A stretch of 29,477 nucleotides of DNA from LH-M37 sp032251315. Lineage in GTDB: Bacteria; Pseudomonadota; Gammaproteobacteria; SZUA-229. Shown in pieces: positions 7,396 to 15,595 of this stretch. Position 1 is the first letter of the stretch. Each line of letters begins with the position of its first letter. The position numbers and the translations under genes were made by a program. The DNA is taken from NCBI GenBank assembly GCA_032251315.1, contig JAVVEE010000029.1, forward strand, positions 1 to 29,477. The letters run 5' to 3'. The notes beneath the pieces were generated by a model that ran no database searches, had not been told where the DNA came from, and saw nothing but the letters and a program-made list of their open reading frames with translations.

Positions 7396-8865
7396 TCACA
7401 GAAACGTCAGTATCTCCGCTTCAATGGCTTCTTTTTCGATCACGCATTTCTGGGTGATCTCCTTATTAAACAGTTCGTTGATCATTGCCGGGATTTTTAT
7501 GTTGGCTTTTTCGGCGACCGATTTCAGCGCGTCGATATCGTGGGCATCGACTTCGCCGGTGAGGGCGTTGGCGATCACCGGTGAGAATTTGGTCCATTCG
7601 GCGGTGGAGTAGACGATGGTTTTTAGATTCTTTTCTCTACAGGTTTCGTAGGTTTTGAAACAGGTGGCGGTGTGCGGGTCCATGAGGTAGCCCTGCTCAA
7701 AGACTTTCCTGATATAGGCTTTGCCTTCGGCGTCTTCGCAGAAATCGGCGGCGAAGATAGTCTGGATTGTTTTGAGTTCGTCGGCGTTTAACTGGTAATA
7801 TTTTTCGTTATCCAGTTGCTGCATCAGCTCTTTGGTGCGGGCAGCGCCGAACAGGTCGAAAAGGATGCGTTCGATGTTGGAGGATTTCAGGATGTCCATG
7901 GCGGGCGAGGTAGTGGGTACCACGGCCTGGGTTCTTAGATCGTAGGCGCCGGTTTTGATCAGCTGCGTCAGGATGTTGTTTTTGTTGGAGGCGATCAGGA
8001 TTTTTTCGACAGGCAACCCCATTTGCATGGCGTAGTAACCGCCGAGCGCGTTGCCGAAGTTGCCGCTGGGGACGTTCAGATAAACTTTCTCGCCCAGGTC
8101 GATGGCTTTCTGACGCACCAGTTCGAGGTAGGAGTGGATGTGGTAAATGGTCTGGAAGATGATGCGGCCAAAATTAACCGAGTTGGCCGCCGACAGGAAG
8201 ATGTGCTTCTCTTTCAGTTTCTGGTTGAAACTCGCAGATGCCAGTAGACGTTTAAGGGCGTTCTGAGTGTCATCGAAATCGCCTTTGACGCCGATCACTT
8301 TCAGGTTGTCAGCATCTTCGGTGACCATCTGTAAACGCTGCACGTCGGAGGTGCCGCCCACCGGGTACATGCAGGCGACGCGCACGTTGGCCTTGTTCTT
8401 GAAAGTTTCCAGTGCCGCCGGGCCGGTGTCGCCGGAGGTGGCGGCCAGAATCAGGTAGTTTTCATTGCGTTGCTGCGCGATGGATGACAGCACGACGCCG
8501 AAGGGTTGCAACGCCATGTCCTTGAAGGCGCGAGTGGGGCCGTGGTAAAGCTCGCTGACATAAAGATCCTCGTACACCTTCACGACCGGCACAGGGTTGG
8601 TCGGATCATCAAACACATCATAAAGCGCAAGTGCCTGATTGATGGTCGCCGAATCGATGTCGATTTCAAAGGCATCAAGCACGCCGCGCGCCAGGGTTTT
8701 GTAGCTGGAGGCGAGGTGTTGGTTCAAGAAGTCTTCGCCCAGCGCGGGCAGTGAGACCGGTGAATAAATACCGCCGAAAGAGGAGATCGGTGAGAGTATC
8801 GCCTGAGAGAAGCTGACGTTTTCGGGGTGTTGGCCATCGTTGCCGCGTGTTTCTATAAATTGCAT
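7396..8865 (-). CDS. thrC: Threonine synthase, epsilonproteobacterial-like type
   Basis: A PLP enzyme converting O-phosphohomoserine to threonine. The 489-residue protein has FGGIYSP near residue 30, the PLP lysine in HGPTRAFKDMALQPFG (Lys115), the phosphate-binding ATSGDTGPAA (142-151), SAANSVNFGRI and PSGNFGNALGGYYA. It belongs to the long class of threonine synthases, but residues such as RAFKDMALQPFG and YPVGGTSDVQRLQM recall Sulfurimonas/Campylobacter-type enzymes rather than Pseudomonas ThrC; this is from memory. It lies opposite to hom rather than in a hom-thrC operon, which fits separate acquisition. Its base composition does not stand out from its neighbours. Confidence 0.95.
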   Translation of the reverse strand: MQFIETRGNDGQHPENVSFSQAILSPISSFGGIYSPVSLPALGEDFLNQHLASSYKTLARGVLDAFEIDIDSATINQALALYDVFDDPTNPVPVVKVYEDLYVSELYHGPTRAFKDMALQPFGVVLSSIAQQRNENYLILAATSGDTGPAALETFKNKANVRVACMYPVGGTSDVQRLQMVTEDADNLKVIGVKGDFDDTQNALKRLLASASFNQKLKEKHIFLSAANSVNFGRIIFQTIYHIHSYLELVRQKAIDLGEKVYLNVPSGNFGNALGGYYAMQMGLPVEKILIASNKNNILTQLIKTGAYDLRTQAVVPTTSPAMDILKSSNIERILFDLFGAARTKELMQQLDNEKYYQLNADELKTIQTIFAADFCEDAEGKAYIRKVFEQGYLMDPHTATCFKTYETCREKNLKTIVYSTAEWTKFSPVIANALTGEVDAHDIDALKSVAEKANIKIPAMINELFNKEITQKCVIEKEAIEAEILTFL

Positions 8866-8891
8866 GTTTGATCCGGGAATATTTTTTTTGA

Positions 8892-8897
8892 ATTATA
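8892..8897 (-). promoter_or_regulatory. Candidate -10 box of thrC
   Basis: On the minus strand a perfect TATAAT lies 26 bases before the thrC ATG, leaving a leader of about 20 bases. No good -35 hexamer is seen at 17 bases (CTCAAG); TTGCTC is at 20 bases. Confidence 0.4.
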
Positions 8898-8944
8898 CAG
8901 ATTTTGCGCCACGGCTTGAGCAAAAAATGCAGTTTGTAGATGAG

Positions 8945-9007
8945 GTAGGTGCGAATTCATTCGTACAAAATGCTGGATATGGCGTGTGCGAATGAATTCG
9001 CACCTAC
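8945..9007. repeat. Hairpin-forming inverted repeat (REP-like)
   Basis: Arms of 23 bases (8945-8967 and 8985-9007) are complementary except for one position and enclose a 17-base loop. Each arm contains the core GCGAATTCATTCG, which itself includes an EcoRI-type palindrome. It sits between thrC and the phosphatase gene; both are on the minus strand. There is no T-run, so it is more like an interspersed REP/MITE-type repeat than a terminator. The arm sequence resembles a repeat common in gammaproteobacterial intergenic DNA, from memory. Confidence 0.85.
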
Positions 9008-9013
9008 ATCTGA

Positions 9014-9670
9014 CTACGAAGCAGTGAGGTATTGCAGAATCTCTTCGGGTTTGTTGATGGCGTGGCCGGCTTTCCAGTCGCGGGGGTCTTCGTCTTCGCC
9101 GATATAGCCGTAGAGGGCGATCAGGGTTTTCATGCCGGCGTTGTTGCCGGCTTCGATGTCGCGCCGGGCATCGCCGACGTAGAGGCACTCTGCCGCCGTG
9201 CTGCCCGCCAGTTTGCAGGCGTGGAACATGGGAGCGGGATGGGGTTTGCTATGTGCGGTGGTGTCGCCGCTGACGATGCAGGCGGCGAGCTGTTTCAGTC
9301 CGAGCGCTTCCATCAAAGGTTCGGTCAGCCAGGCGGGTTTGTTGGTGACTACGCCCCAGTTCATGCCCTCCCGGCTGAGGTGGTCGAGCACGCTGCGGGT
9401 GCCGTCGAACAGTTTGGAATGCACGGCGATCTTGCCGGCATAGATGTCGAGATAGCGCTGTTTCAGGTAGGTCAGATACTCTTCTTCCAGTTCATTACCA
9501 AAAGCCAGTTCGACCAGCGCCACGCTGCCATCGGAAACCACCGGGCGCACCCGCTCGAAGGGGAGCAATATTTGATCCTGTTCGCGGCAGAGCTGATCCA
9601 GTGCGGCGGCCATATCCGGGGCGGTATCGACGAGGGTGCCGTCGAGGTCGAAAAGTACGGTCTTGATCAT
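9014..9670 (-). CDS. mupP: HAD-IA phosphatase next to ubiG (MupP/Gph type)
   Basis: A 218-residue haloacid-dehalogenase phosphatase. Motif I is FDLDGTLVDT with nucleophile Asp8 and Asp10; motif II is VVTNKP; motif III/IV is the VGDARRDIEAGNNAGM region. A helical cap lies between about residues 15 and 85. By sequence it would usually be called phosphoglycolate phosphatase. The location directly downstream of ubiG matches Pseudomonas MupP, the N-acetylmuramic acid 6-phosphate phosphatase of peptidoglycan recycling, so that role is favoured. The partner genes amgK and murU are not in the window, so the substrate stays uncertain. Only eight bases separate it from ubiG. Confidence 0.85.
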   Translation of the reverse strand: MIKTVLFDLDGTLVDTAPDMAAALDQLCREQDQILLPFERVRPVVSDGSVALVELAFGNELEEEYLTYLKQRYLDIYAGKIAVHSKLFDGTRSVLDHLSREGMNWGVVTNKPAWLTEPLMEALGLKQLAACIVSGDTTAHSKPHPAPMFHACKLAGSTAAECLYVGDARRDIEAGNNAGMKTLIALYGYIGEDEDPRDWKAGHAINKPEEILQYLTAS

Positions 9671-9678
9671 GTAGCGAT

Positions 9679-10398
9679 TCAGCTGGCGGGGCGTCGGTAG
9701 TGCACCATGTAGTTGACGTCCACATTCCGGCTGCTGCGGAACATGTTGGTCAGCGGATTGAAGGTGACGCCTTCGATGCCGGCCAGCTCCAGTCCGGCCT
9801 GACGGGCCCAGATATCCAGCTCCGAGGGACGGATGAATTTGCTGTAGTCATGCGTGCCTTTGGGTAGCATTCGGGCGACATATTCGGCGCCGAGGATGGC
9901 GAACAGGTAGGATTTGGCGTTGCGGTTGATGGTGGAGAAGTACACCGAACCCCCGGGTTTGACCAGCTGGACGCAGGCGTTGATGATGGAGGCCGGATCG
10001 GGAACATGTTCGAGCATTTCCATGCAGCTGACAACGTCGTAGCCGGCCGGGTGTTTCAGGGCGTGCGCTTCGGCGGTGATTTGCTTGTACTCGATCTCGA
10101 GCGCCTCTTCCATGGCGTGCAATCGCGCAACTGCCAGCGGTGCCTTGCCCATGTCGATGCCGGTGGTGGTGGCACCGCTTCGGGCCAGGCTTTCGGTGAG
10201 AATGCCGCCACCGCAGCCGACATCCAGCACGTTCTTGCCCGACAGCGGGCTGTGGGTGTTGATGAAGTTGAGGCGAATCGGATTCATCTCGTGCAGCGCC
10301 TTGAACTCACCGCTTTTGTCCCACCAGCGGCTCGCCAGGGCTTCGAATTTCCGGATTTCGGCGGGGTCTACATTGTCGTTGTTATGGGCTGTATTCAT
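9679..10398 (-). CDS. ubiG: Ubiquinone biosynthesis O-methyltransferase UbiG
   Basis: A SAM-dependent methyltransferase acting at both O-methylation steps of ubiquinone synthesis. The 239 residues include the UbiG-typical start region VDPAEIRKFEALASRWWD, followed by NPIRLNFI, the SAM-binding LDVGCGGGILTE (D59 to E69), CMEMLEHVPDP and FSTINRN. RWWD and the NPIRL segment separate UbiG from UbiE. It is the middle gene of the minus-strand set mtaD-ubiG-mupP, 52 bases after the deaminase gene. It implies a ubiquinone-using respiratory chain. Confidence 0.97.
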   Translation of the reverse strand: MNTAHNNDNVDPAEIRKFEALASRWWDKSGEFKALHEMNPIRLNFINTHSPLSGKNVLDVGCGGGILTESLARSGATTTGIDMGKAPLAVARLHAMEEALEIEYKQITAEAHALKHPAGYDVVSCMEMLEHVPDPASIINACVQLVKPGGSVYFSTINRNAKSYLFAILGAEYVARMLPKGTHDYSKFIRPSELDIWARQAGLELAGIEGVTFNPLTNMFRSSRNVDVNYMVHYRRPAS

Positions 10399-10450
10399 AA
10401 GGGCTTATTTTAGACCAAAGTGATGTCTGAGGGGGAACAATGCGTGCGGG

Positions 10451-11764
10451 TTAGAGAATCAATTGGTCGCTAAATGCATTCGTGGCTTGCTTGATGCGTT
10501 CGATATCCAGTGTGGTAAGGCTGCGGTTTTTCATAATATGCCTGCCAGCTATCCAGACATCAGTCACCTGTTCGCGGCTACAGCAATACACCAGATGCGA
10601 AATCGGGTCGTACACCGGCGTGTTCTCGATGCTGGAAAAATCGACCGCGATAACATCGGCGTATTTGCCGGGCACGAGTGAGCCGGTCCTGTCATCAATG
10701 CCCAGCGCTCTGGCCCCGTTCAGGGTAGCCATGGTCAGGGCCTGATGGGCGGGCAGGGTGGTGGCGTCGCCTGAAACACCCTTGGCCAGGAGCGCGGCGG
10801 TTTTCATTTCATCAAACATGTCGAGGCTGTTGTTGCTGGAGGCGCTGTCGGTGCCCAGTGCGACATTAATACCCGCATCCAGCAGCTGTTTGACCGGGCA
10901 GAAACCGCTGGCCAGTTTCAGGTTGGACTTGGGGCAGTGCACGATGTGGCTGTTCGCCGCCGCCAGCAGTTCGATCTCTTCGGTCAGCAGCTGGGTCATG
11001 TGTACGGCGACCAGATTGGGGGAGACCAGGCCGAGATCATCCAGCCTTTGCAGGGGGCGCTCCCCCAGCGTGGCCACCGCTTCCTCCACCTCCTGGGCGG
11101 TTTCATGAATGTGCATGTGGATGGGCATGTCCAGCTCATCGGCCAGCATGCGTATTTTTTGCAGTGGCTCGTCAGAAATGGTGTAGGGCGCATGCGGTGC
11201 AAAAGTGGTGCTGATCAGCGCGTTGCTGCGATATTCGTCATGCACGATCAGTCCCTTGTCGATGTATTCATCCGCATCGCGCGCCCAGATGGTGGGGAAG
11301 TCAAGCACAATCAAACCGATGCTGGTGCGCATGCCAATTTTACTGGCGACGCGTGCCGTGATATCGGGGAAATAGTACATGTCGTTGAAACAGGTGGTGC
11401 CGCCGCGCAGCATTTCGGCGCAGGCCAGCTCGGTGCCCAGCTGTACAAACTCCTCGTTGACCCACTGCTTTTCGGCGGGCCAGATGTGATGGTTTAGCCA
11501 GTCCATCAGGGGCAGATCGTCAGCCAGTCCGCGAAACAGATTCATCCCTGCATGGGTGTGCGCGTTTATCAAACCGGGCATCAGTGCATGTTGCGCGTAA
11601 TCGATCTCGGTTTCGGCCTGATAGATTTCGCGCGCCTTGTCAGTCGGCAGAAGGTCGAGGATATGGCCCTCGTGAATCGCCAGACTGTGATCAGGCAGGC
11701 AATGGCGCTCGCCTTCGATCGGGATAATCCAGCGGGCGTGTAATAAAGTGTCGATGGTTTTCAT
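10451..11764 (-). CDS. mtaD: 5-methylthioadenosine/S-adenosylhomocysteine deaminase-like amidohydrolase
   Basis: A 437-residue metal-dependent amidohydrolase of the TRZ/ATZ family. Metal ligands are H69 and H71 in NAHTHAGMN, a His in HAPYTISDE, a His in HMHIHET and an Asp in LGTDSASSNNSLDMFDEMK. The family deaminates methylthioadenosine or S-adenosylhomocysteine; the Pseudomonas gene at the equivalent place before ubiG is an MTA deaminase. Linkage to ubiG makes sense because UbiG releases S-adenosylhomocysteine, though this is inference. It begins the minus-strand operon and is divergent from the LpoB-like gene, with a 152-base gap. Substrate preference cannot be read from the sequence. Confidence 0.9.
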   Translation of the reverse strand: MKTIDTLLHARWIIPIEGERHCLPDHSLAIHEGHILDLLPTDKAREIYQAETEIDYAQHALMPGLINAHTHAGMNLFRGLADDLPLMDWLNHHIWPAEKQWVNEEFVQLGTELACAEMLRGGTTCFNDMYYFPDITARVASKIGMRTSIGLIVLDFPTIWARDADEYIDKGLIVHDEYRSNALISTTFAPHAPYTISDEPLQKIRMLADELDMPIHMHIHETAQEVEEAVATLGERPLQRLDDLGLVSPNLVAVHMTQLLTEEIELLAAANSHIVHCPKSNLKLASGFCPVKQLLDAGINVALGTDSASSNNSLDMFDEMKTAALLAKGVSGDATTLPAHQALTMATLNGARALGIDDRTGSLVPGKYADVIAVDFSSIENTPVYDPISHLVYCCSREQVTDVWIAGRHIMKNRSLTTLDIERIKQATNAFSDQLIL

Positions 11765-11916
11765 GCTATGAAGATACCCGTTGCGTCATGGTCGCGCAAC
11801 TATTGAAGGGCTGTTAATACTGTGGTTGATGGTTTTTTTATGATTTTTTTCATGTTAAATGCTATAAACGCCGCATTAATTTTGTTGTTTTAAAAATATT
11901 TGAAAAGGAGAAAGTT

Positions 11917-12531
11917 ATGTATTGCAGTAAATATCGTAAATTTATGAGTGTGCTGGTGGTGCTGGGATTGGCGGCGGGCATGGCCGCGTGTAAGCCGACT
12001 ATTACGCGCGAAGATCCCAACACCGTGATTGATTTGAGCGGCAACTGGAATGATACCGATTCGAGAAAAGTCTCTCAGGAAATGATTCAGGATGTACTGT
12101 CGCAACGCTGGTTGAGTAAATTCAATGCCAGTCATGGCCGTATTCCCACGGTGATTGTCGGCAAGGTGCGCAATCTGTCGCACGATCACATTAATACCCA
12201 GACATTCGTTTCGGATATCCGTCGTGCGCTGATTAATTCCGGCGAAGTCAGTTTCGTCGCCTCCAGCGAAGAACGGGGTGAAATTCGGGGTGAACGTAAA
12301 GATCAGGACCTGAACGCTTCGGAAGAGACCAGAAAGGCCATGGGTAATGAGACCGGTGCCGATTTTATGTTGAAGGGCACCATCAATTCTATCGTCGATG
12401 CAATTAAGGGCGAACAGACTCGTTTTTATCAGGTTGATTTAACGCTCATCGACCTGTCGAGCAACCAGCTGGTCTGGGTCGGCCAGCAGAAAATCAAAAA
12501 ATCAATCGCGCAAAGCGGTTTGCGACTTTAA
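11917..12531 (+). CDS. LpoB-like lipoprotein (penicillin-binding protein activator)
   Basis: A 204-residue predicted lipoprotein: a basic N terminus, hydrophobic stretch and Cys25 in GMAAC, a slightly atypical lipobox. The mature part contains IDLSGNWNDTDSRKVSQEM, VIVGKVRNLSHDHINTQ and ADFMLKGTINSI, which are typical of the LpoB/COG3417 family. E. coli LpoB is an outer-membrane lipoprotein that reaches through the peptidoglycan to activate PBP1b. This homologue has a short linker before its domain, so its target may differ. AAGGAG precedes the ATG. It is the first of three consecutive lipoprotein genes, 70 bases before the next, and is probably co-transcribed with them. Confidence 0.88.
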   Translation: MYCSKYRKFMSVLVVLGLAAGMAACKPTITREDPNTVIDLSGNWNDTDSRKVSQEMIQDVLSQRWLSKFNASHGRIPTVIVGKVRNLSHDHINTQTFVSDIRRALINSGEVSFVASSEERGEIRGERKDQDLNASEETRKAMGNETGADFMLKGTINSIVDAIKGEQTRFYQVDLTLIDLSSNQLVWVGQQKIKKSIAQSGLRL

Positions 12532-12601
12532 AAATAACAACAATGTCGGATAAGCCTTAATGGGTAGTTGATTTTAAGGTTTTATTCAAGGAGTTGGTTT
12601 A

Positions 12602-13930
12602 ATGGATATCTATAGCGGTCTTAATCGAGCCACTATATTGTCGTGTGTTTCTGTTCTGTTATCGATGTCATTAACAGGTTGTGTAGGTTTGGGCACGAAG
12701 AACGAGTCAATACACGGTGCACTGACCGCAGGCCGGGTTGGCCATGCACTGGCAATCGCCGAGCAACAGGATTTGGCACACGAGGATGTGCTGGCGAGTT
12801 TGAACAAAGGCATGTTACGGCGCATGACCGGTGATTATGAGCAGAGCAATCGTTTTTTTGAGATTGCCAAACTGCAGATTAAGGCGCTTTATGGGGTGAG
12901 TGTTAGCGAGCAGGCAGGTGCCCTCATCGTTAATGACACCATGCGTGGTTATGCGGGTGATCGTTATGAGCAGGTGTTGCTGCATGCTTACATGGCGATG
13001 AATTATATCCAGTTGGAAGATTTTGATTCGGCGCGTGTTGAAATGCTTCAGGCCGATATAAAAATGCAGGAATGGGGTGAACAGCCTGAGGAAGATCCTT
13101 TTGTGCGTTACCTTTCCGGCATGATTTACGAAGCACTGGGTGAAAAAGATCAGGCGCTGGTCTCCTACCGAAAGGCGAAAGAGGCTTATAAATTAACCGG
13201 GGGCAAACAGGGTCTGGGTATTCCGGCAACCTTGAAAAAAGACTTGTTACGCCTTCTCACCGAACAGGGTTTAGAGAACGAGCTGAAGCTTCTGCAAAAA
13301 GAATTCAAGCTCGAAAATTTTAAACCGGAATCGATACCTGAAGGTTATGGGGAGCTGGTTGTCGTCGTCAATAGCGGCCTGGCACCCATTCGAAGTGCAG
13401 CTTCGATTGTGACCAGTACCGGTGGTGAAATCGTGGACACGGTGAAGGTTTCCGTGCCGCAATATCTGTCCTCAAAACAACCCTATTCTGTACGTTTGAC
13501 GACCGACCGAAAGATGTCGGCCGGTCTCGAAACGGTCGAAAATATCGACGCTCTGGCCAGAGCCGCGCTCGATGATGATATGCCCCTGATCATGACTCGT
13601 GCTATCGCCCGGGCGGTGGTCAAGCACAAGTCGCAGAAAGAGGTGGAAAAACGCGGCGGTGCAATGATGGGGTTTCTGGCGACTGTCGCCAACATGGTTA
13701 CCGAGCAGGCCGATACCCGAAGCTGGACAACCTTACCGCAGACCATTCAGCTGACCAGGCTCAGGCTGCCTGTAGGCATGAACAAAATCAATGTCGAAAT
13801 TTATAATGCTTCGGGTACGCTGGTCGATACCATAGAAAAAAAGGTACAGATAAAATCGGGCAAAAGTGTTTTTCTCAGCGAGCACTGGGTGGCACCGAAT
13901 ATGGCCTCGAATATAGTGGCCGATAAATAA
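12602..13930 (+). CDS. COG3014-like lipoprotein with TPR-like N-terminal half
   Basis: A 442-residue predicted lipoprotein with signal peptide and lipobox LTGC (Cys27). Residues about 45-200 are helical with TPR-like pairs, for example NKGMLRRMTGDYEQSNRFFEIAK and the later MIYEALGEKDQALVSYRKAKEAY segment. The C-terminal half (about 240-430) is beta-rich and ends with LPVGMNKINVEIY and VFLSEHW. It matches the conserved uncharacterised family COG3014 as I remember it. No enzymatic motif is seen. AAGGAG lies nine bases before the ATG, and the next gene begins 12 bases after its stop. Its constant association with LpoB-like and LPP20-like genes suggests a common envelope complex, but the function is unknown. 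Confidence 0.8.
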   Translation: MDIYSGLNRATILSCVSVLLSMSLTGCVGLGTKNESIHGALTAGRVGHALAIAEQQDLAHEDVLASLNKGMLRRMTGDYEQSNRFFEIAKLQIKALYGVSVSEQAGALIVNDTMRGYAGDRYEQVLLHAYMAMNYIQLEDFDSARVEMLQADIKMQEWGEQPEEDPFVRYLSGMIYEALGEKDQALVSYRKAKEAYKLTGGKQGLGIPATLKKDLLRLLTEQGLENELKLLQKEFKLENFKPESIPEGYGELVVVVNSGLAPIRSAASIVTSTGGEIVDTVKVSVPQYLSSKQPYSVRLTTDRKMSAGLETVENIDALARAALDDDMPLIMTRAIARAVVKHKSQKEVEKRGGAMMGFLATVANMVTEQADTRSWTTLPQTIQLTRLRLPVGMNKINVEIYNASGTLVDTIEKKVQIKSGKSVFLSEHWVAPNMASNIVADK

Positions 13931-13942
13931 CAGGAATAAGTG

Positions 13943-14980
13943 ATGCGATTTAATTGTGACAGCCGATATTTAAACATACGATTTTTATTACCTTGCCTGA
14001 TTTTGAGCGGTTGCATGCAGTCGGCGCCGGTGCTCAATGCCGGTCAGCCTGACTGGATTAATGGCGAGTCGCCGAGTTATCCCAATGTCCAGTATGTGGT
14101 TGCCAGTGGTTCGGCCTCGAATGCAGAACAGGCTAAAGACCGTGCGCTTGGCAATCTCAGCAAAGTTTTTGAGCTGCATATTCGTGAATCCTCCACCACG
14201 CGCCAGAATGTTCAGGTGGTCAGGCAGAACGGTGCGGAGTCGGTCAGTAAATCCCAAAGCCTGGCACAGAGCATTAATATACAGACCAGCAAGATTATTG
14301 ATGGCGCACGCATCGCACAACAGTGGCAGTCGCCGGATCTGAGCCATTATGCGCTGGCTGTGCTGGACCGACATCAGGCCGGCAGTAATATCCGCGGGGA
14401 AATCGGGCGCCTTGACGAGCAGGCCGGCTTTGAGCTGAGCTCGGTGGAAACAAAGAAAAATCTTTTGCAGAAAGTGGCGGTTTATCAGCGGGTACTGGTG
14501 TCGCAGGATCAGCGCGATGCATTGCAAAAAACCCTCAAGGTGATTGATCTCAGTGGTCAGGGTGTCGAGTCGAAATGGAACCGGGCTGAGCTGAGAGCGC
14601 ATCTGGAAGCGAGCCTGTCGGCGCTGAACATGAAGCCTGAAATATTGCACGATGGGGTTGGCGGCCTGGACAAGGTGCTGAGAGGGGCGATGTCAAAATC
14701 CGGCTTTCCTGAATCGACCGGCACTGAAAATGGCTATGGGCTGTCAGCGGGTCTGGTGGTGCAATCACCCATGGTGAGCCAGGGCTGGCACTGGCTGCGC
14801 GGAACCCTGACGCTGAGGCTGAGCTCTGCTGAGGGGCAGGTGCTGGGCAATAAAACCTGGCCACTCAAGGTTTCGGCCTCAAATCAGGCGGAACTAAATC
14901 AGCGTATGATTGCCTCAGTGGAAAAGAAGTTGAACCATGAGCTGAAAGCCACCCTGTTGGATTTCGCCACTATCGAGTAA
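13943..14980 (+). CDS. LPP20-family lipoprotein
   Basis: A 345-residue predicted outer-membrane lipoprotein, from ATG 13943 (AGGA seven bases upstream; the GTG at 13940 would be too close). The lipobox is LSGC (Cys24). The following segment PDWINGESPSYPNVQYVVASGSASNAEQAKDRALGNL is the LPP20 signature: a Trp-containing start, a glycine-rich strand and the AxxxA helix of a SHS2-like fold. The C-terminal 200 residues contain a long helical region (LQKVAVYQRVLVSQ) and a second beta-rich part. Family members include Helicobacter LPP20 and Vibrio FlgP. The role here is unknown; it closes the lipoprotein trio, and no clear terminator follows. Confidence 0.8.
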   Translation: MRFNCDSRYLNIRFLLPCLILSGCMQSAPVLNAGQPDWINGESPSYPNVQYVVASGSASNAEQAKDRALGNLSKVFELHIRESSTTRQNVQVVRQNGAESVSKSQSLAQSINIQTSKIIDGARIAQQWQSPDLSHYALAVLDRHQAGSNIRGEIGRLDEQAGFELSSVETKKNLLQKVAVYQRVLVSQDQRDALQKTLKVIDLSGQGVESKWNRAELRAHLEASLSALNMKPEILHDGVGGLDKVLRGAMSKSGFPESTGTENGYGLSAGLVVQSPMVSQGWHWLRGTLTLRLSSAEGQVLGNKTWPLKVSASNQAELNQRMIASVEKKLNHELKATLLDFATIE

Positions 14981-15187
14981 GTGAAAAATCAGGGATATAC
15001 TACTATATTAGCGGTTTCTGATGTAAGCTCGGTGGTCTTTATAAATACCCGGTTTTTGTCAATGCAGTAGATAGGGTTGGAAATTCTGACTTTGCTGCTA
15101 GCATTATGCCTGTTGAGCAAGCAAATCTGGAAGGTGGGTCAGCAAAAAAATGCCCGGATGAAGATAATTTCTTATAAAAAACACATC

Positions 15188-15211
15188 ATGCTCTACACTT
15201 AAAGAGAGCAT
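15188..15211 (+). other. Small hairpin in the clpS leader
   Basis: ATGCTCT (15188-15194) pairs with AGAGCAT (15205-15211) around a ten-base loop, 12 bases before the clpS ATG and next to the AGAGG ribosome-binding site. It may affect translation or be chance. The rest of the 243-base gap after the LPP20 gene shows no other recognisable feature. Confidence 0.3.
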
Positions 15212-15223
15212 TAGAAGAGGACG

Positions 15224-15547
15224 ATGAGTAATCAACAGAACGATTTCGATTTTGATGACAGCCTCGCGGTTGACGAAGATAAGCCGGAGCTTAAAGAACC
15301 TAAACAGTACAAGGTTGTACTGATTAATGATGACTTTACTCCTATGGAATTTGTGGTTCTGGTCTTAAATATGTTTTTTGGTATGGATTCTGATAAAGCA
15401 ACTCGAGTTATGATGGCAGTACATACCAAAGGAAAAGGGATCTGCGGTATTTTCAGTTATGAAATTGCCGAGACCAAGGTTGAACAGGTGAATGAATATG
15501 CAAGAGTAAATCAACACCCGTTAATGTGCGCCATGGAGGAAGTTTAA
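15224..15547 (+). CDS. clpS: ATP-dependent Clp protease adaptor ClpS
   Basis: A 107-residue N-degron adaptor that delivers proteins with destabilising N-terminal residues to ClpAP. After an acidic flexible N-terminal tail (about 1-27), the core has YKVVLINDDFTPMEFVV, with the Asn-Asp pair that binds the substrate amino group. It continues with MAVHTKGKGICGIFSYEIAETK and ends with HPLMCAMEEV. These are typical ClpS residues, and the length is normal. It precedes clpA by 48 bases in the usual order, with AGAGG upstream of the ATG. Confidence 0.97.
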   Translation: MSNQQNDFDFDDSLAVDEDKPELKEPKQYKVVLINDDFTPMEFVVLVLNMFFGMDSDKATRVMMAVHTKGKGICGIFSYEIAETKVEQVNEYARVNQHPLMCAMEEV

Positions 15548-15595
15548 AAGCTCATACGACTATTAGTATTTGTACATTGTTAAAGAGGTAACGTT

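Noticed and set aside
9032..9700. 222-residue plus-strand frame
   Set aside because: Antisense of the HAD phosphatase gene with low-complexity V/A/G-rich translation and no motifs.
10937..11497. 186-residue plus-strand frame
   Set aside because: Antisense of the mtaD-like gene; His/Gln-rich shadow translation.
13988..14650. 220-residue minus-strand frame
   Set aside because: Antisense of the LPP20 lipoprotein gene, no motifs; the plus strand has lipobox, signature and ribosome-binding site.
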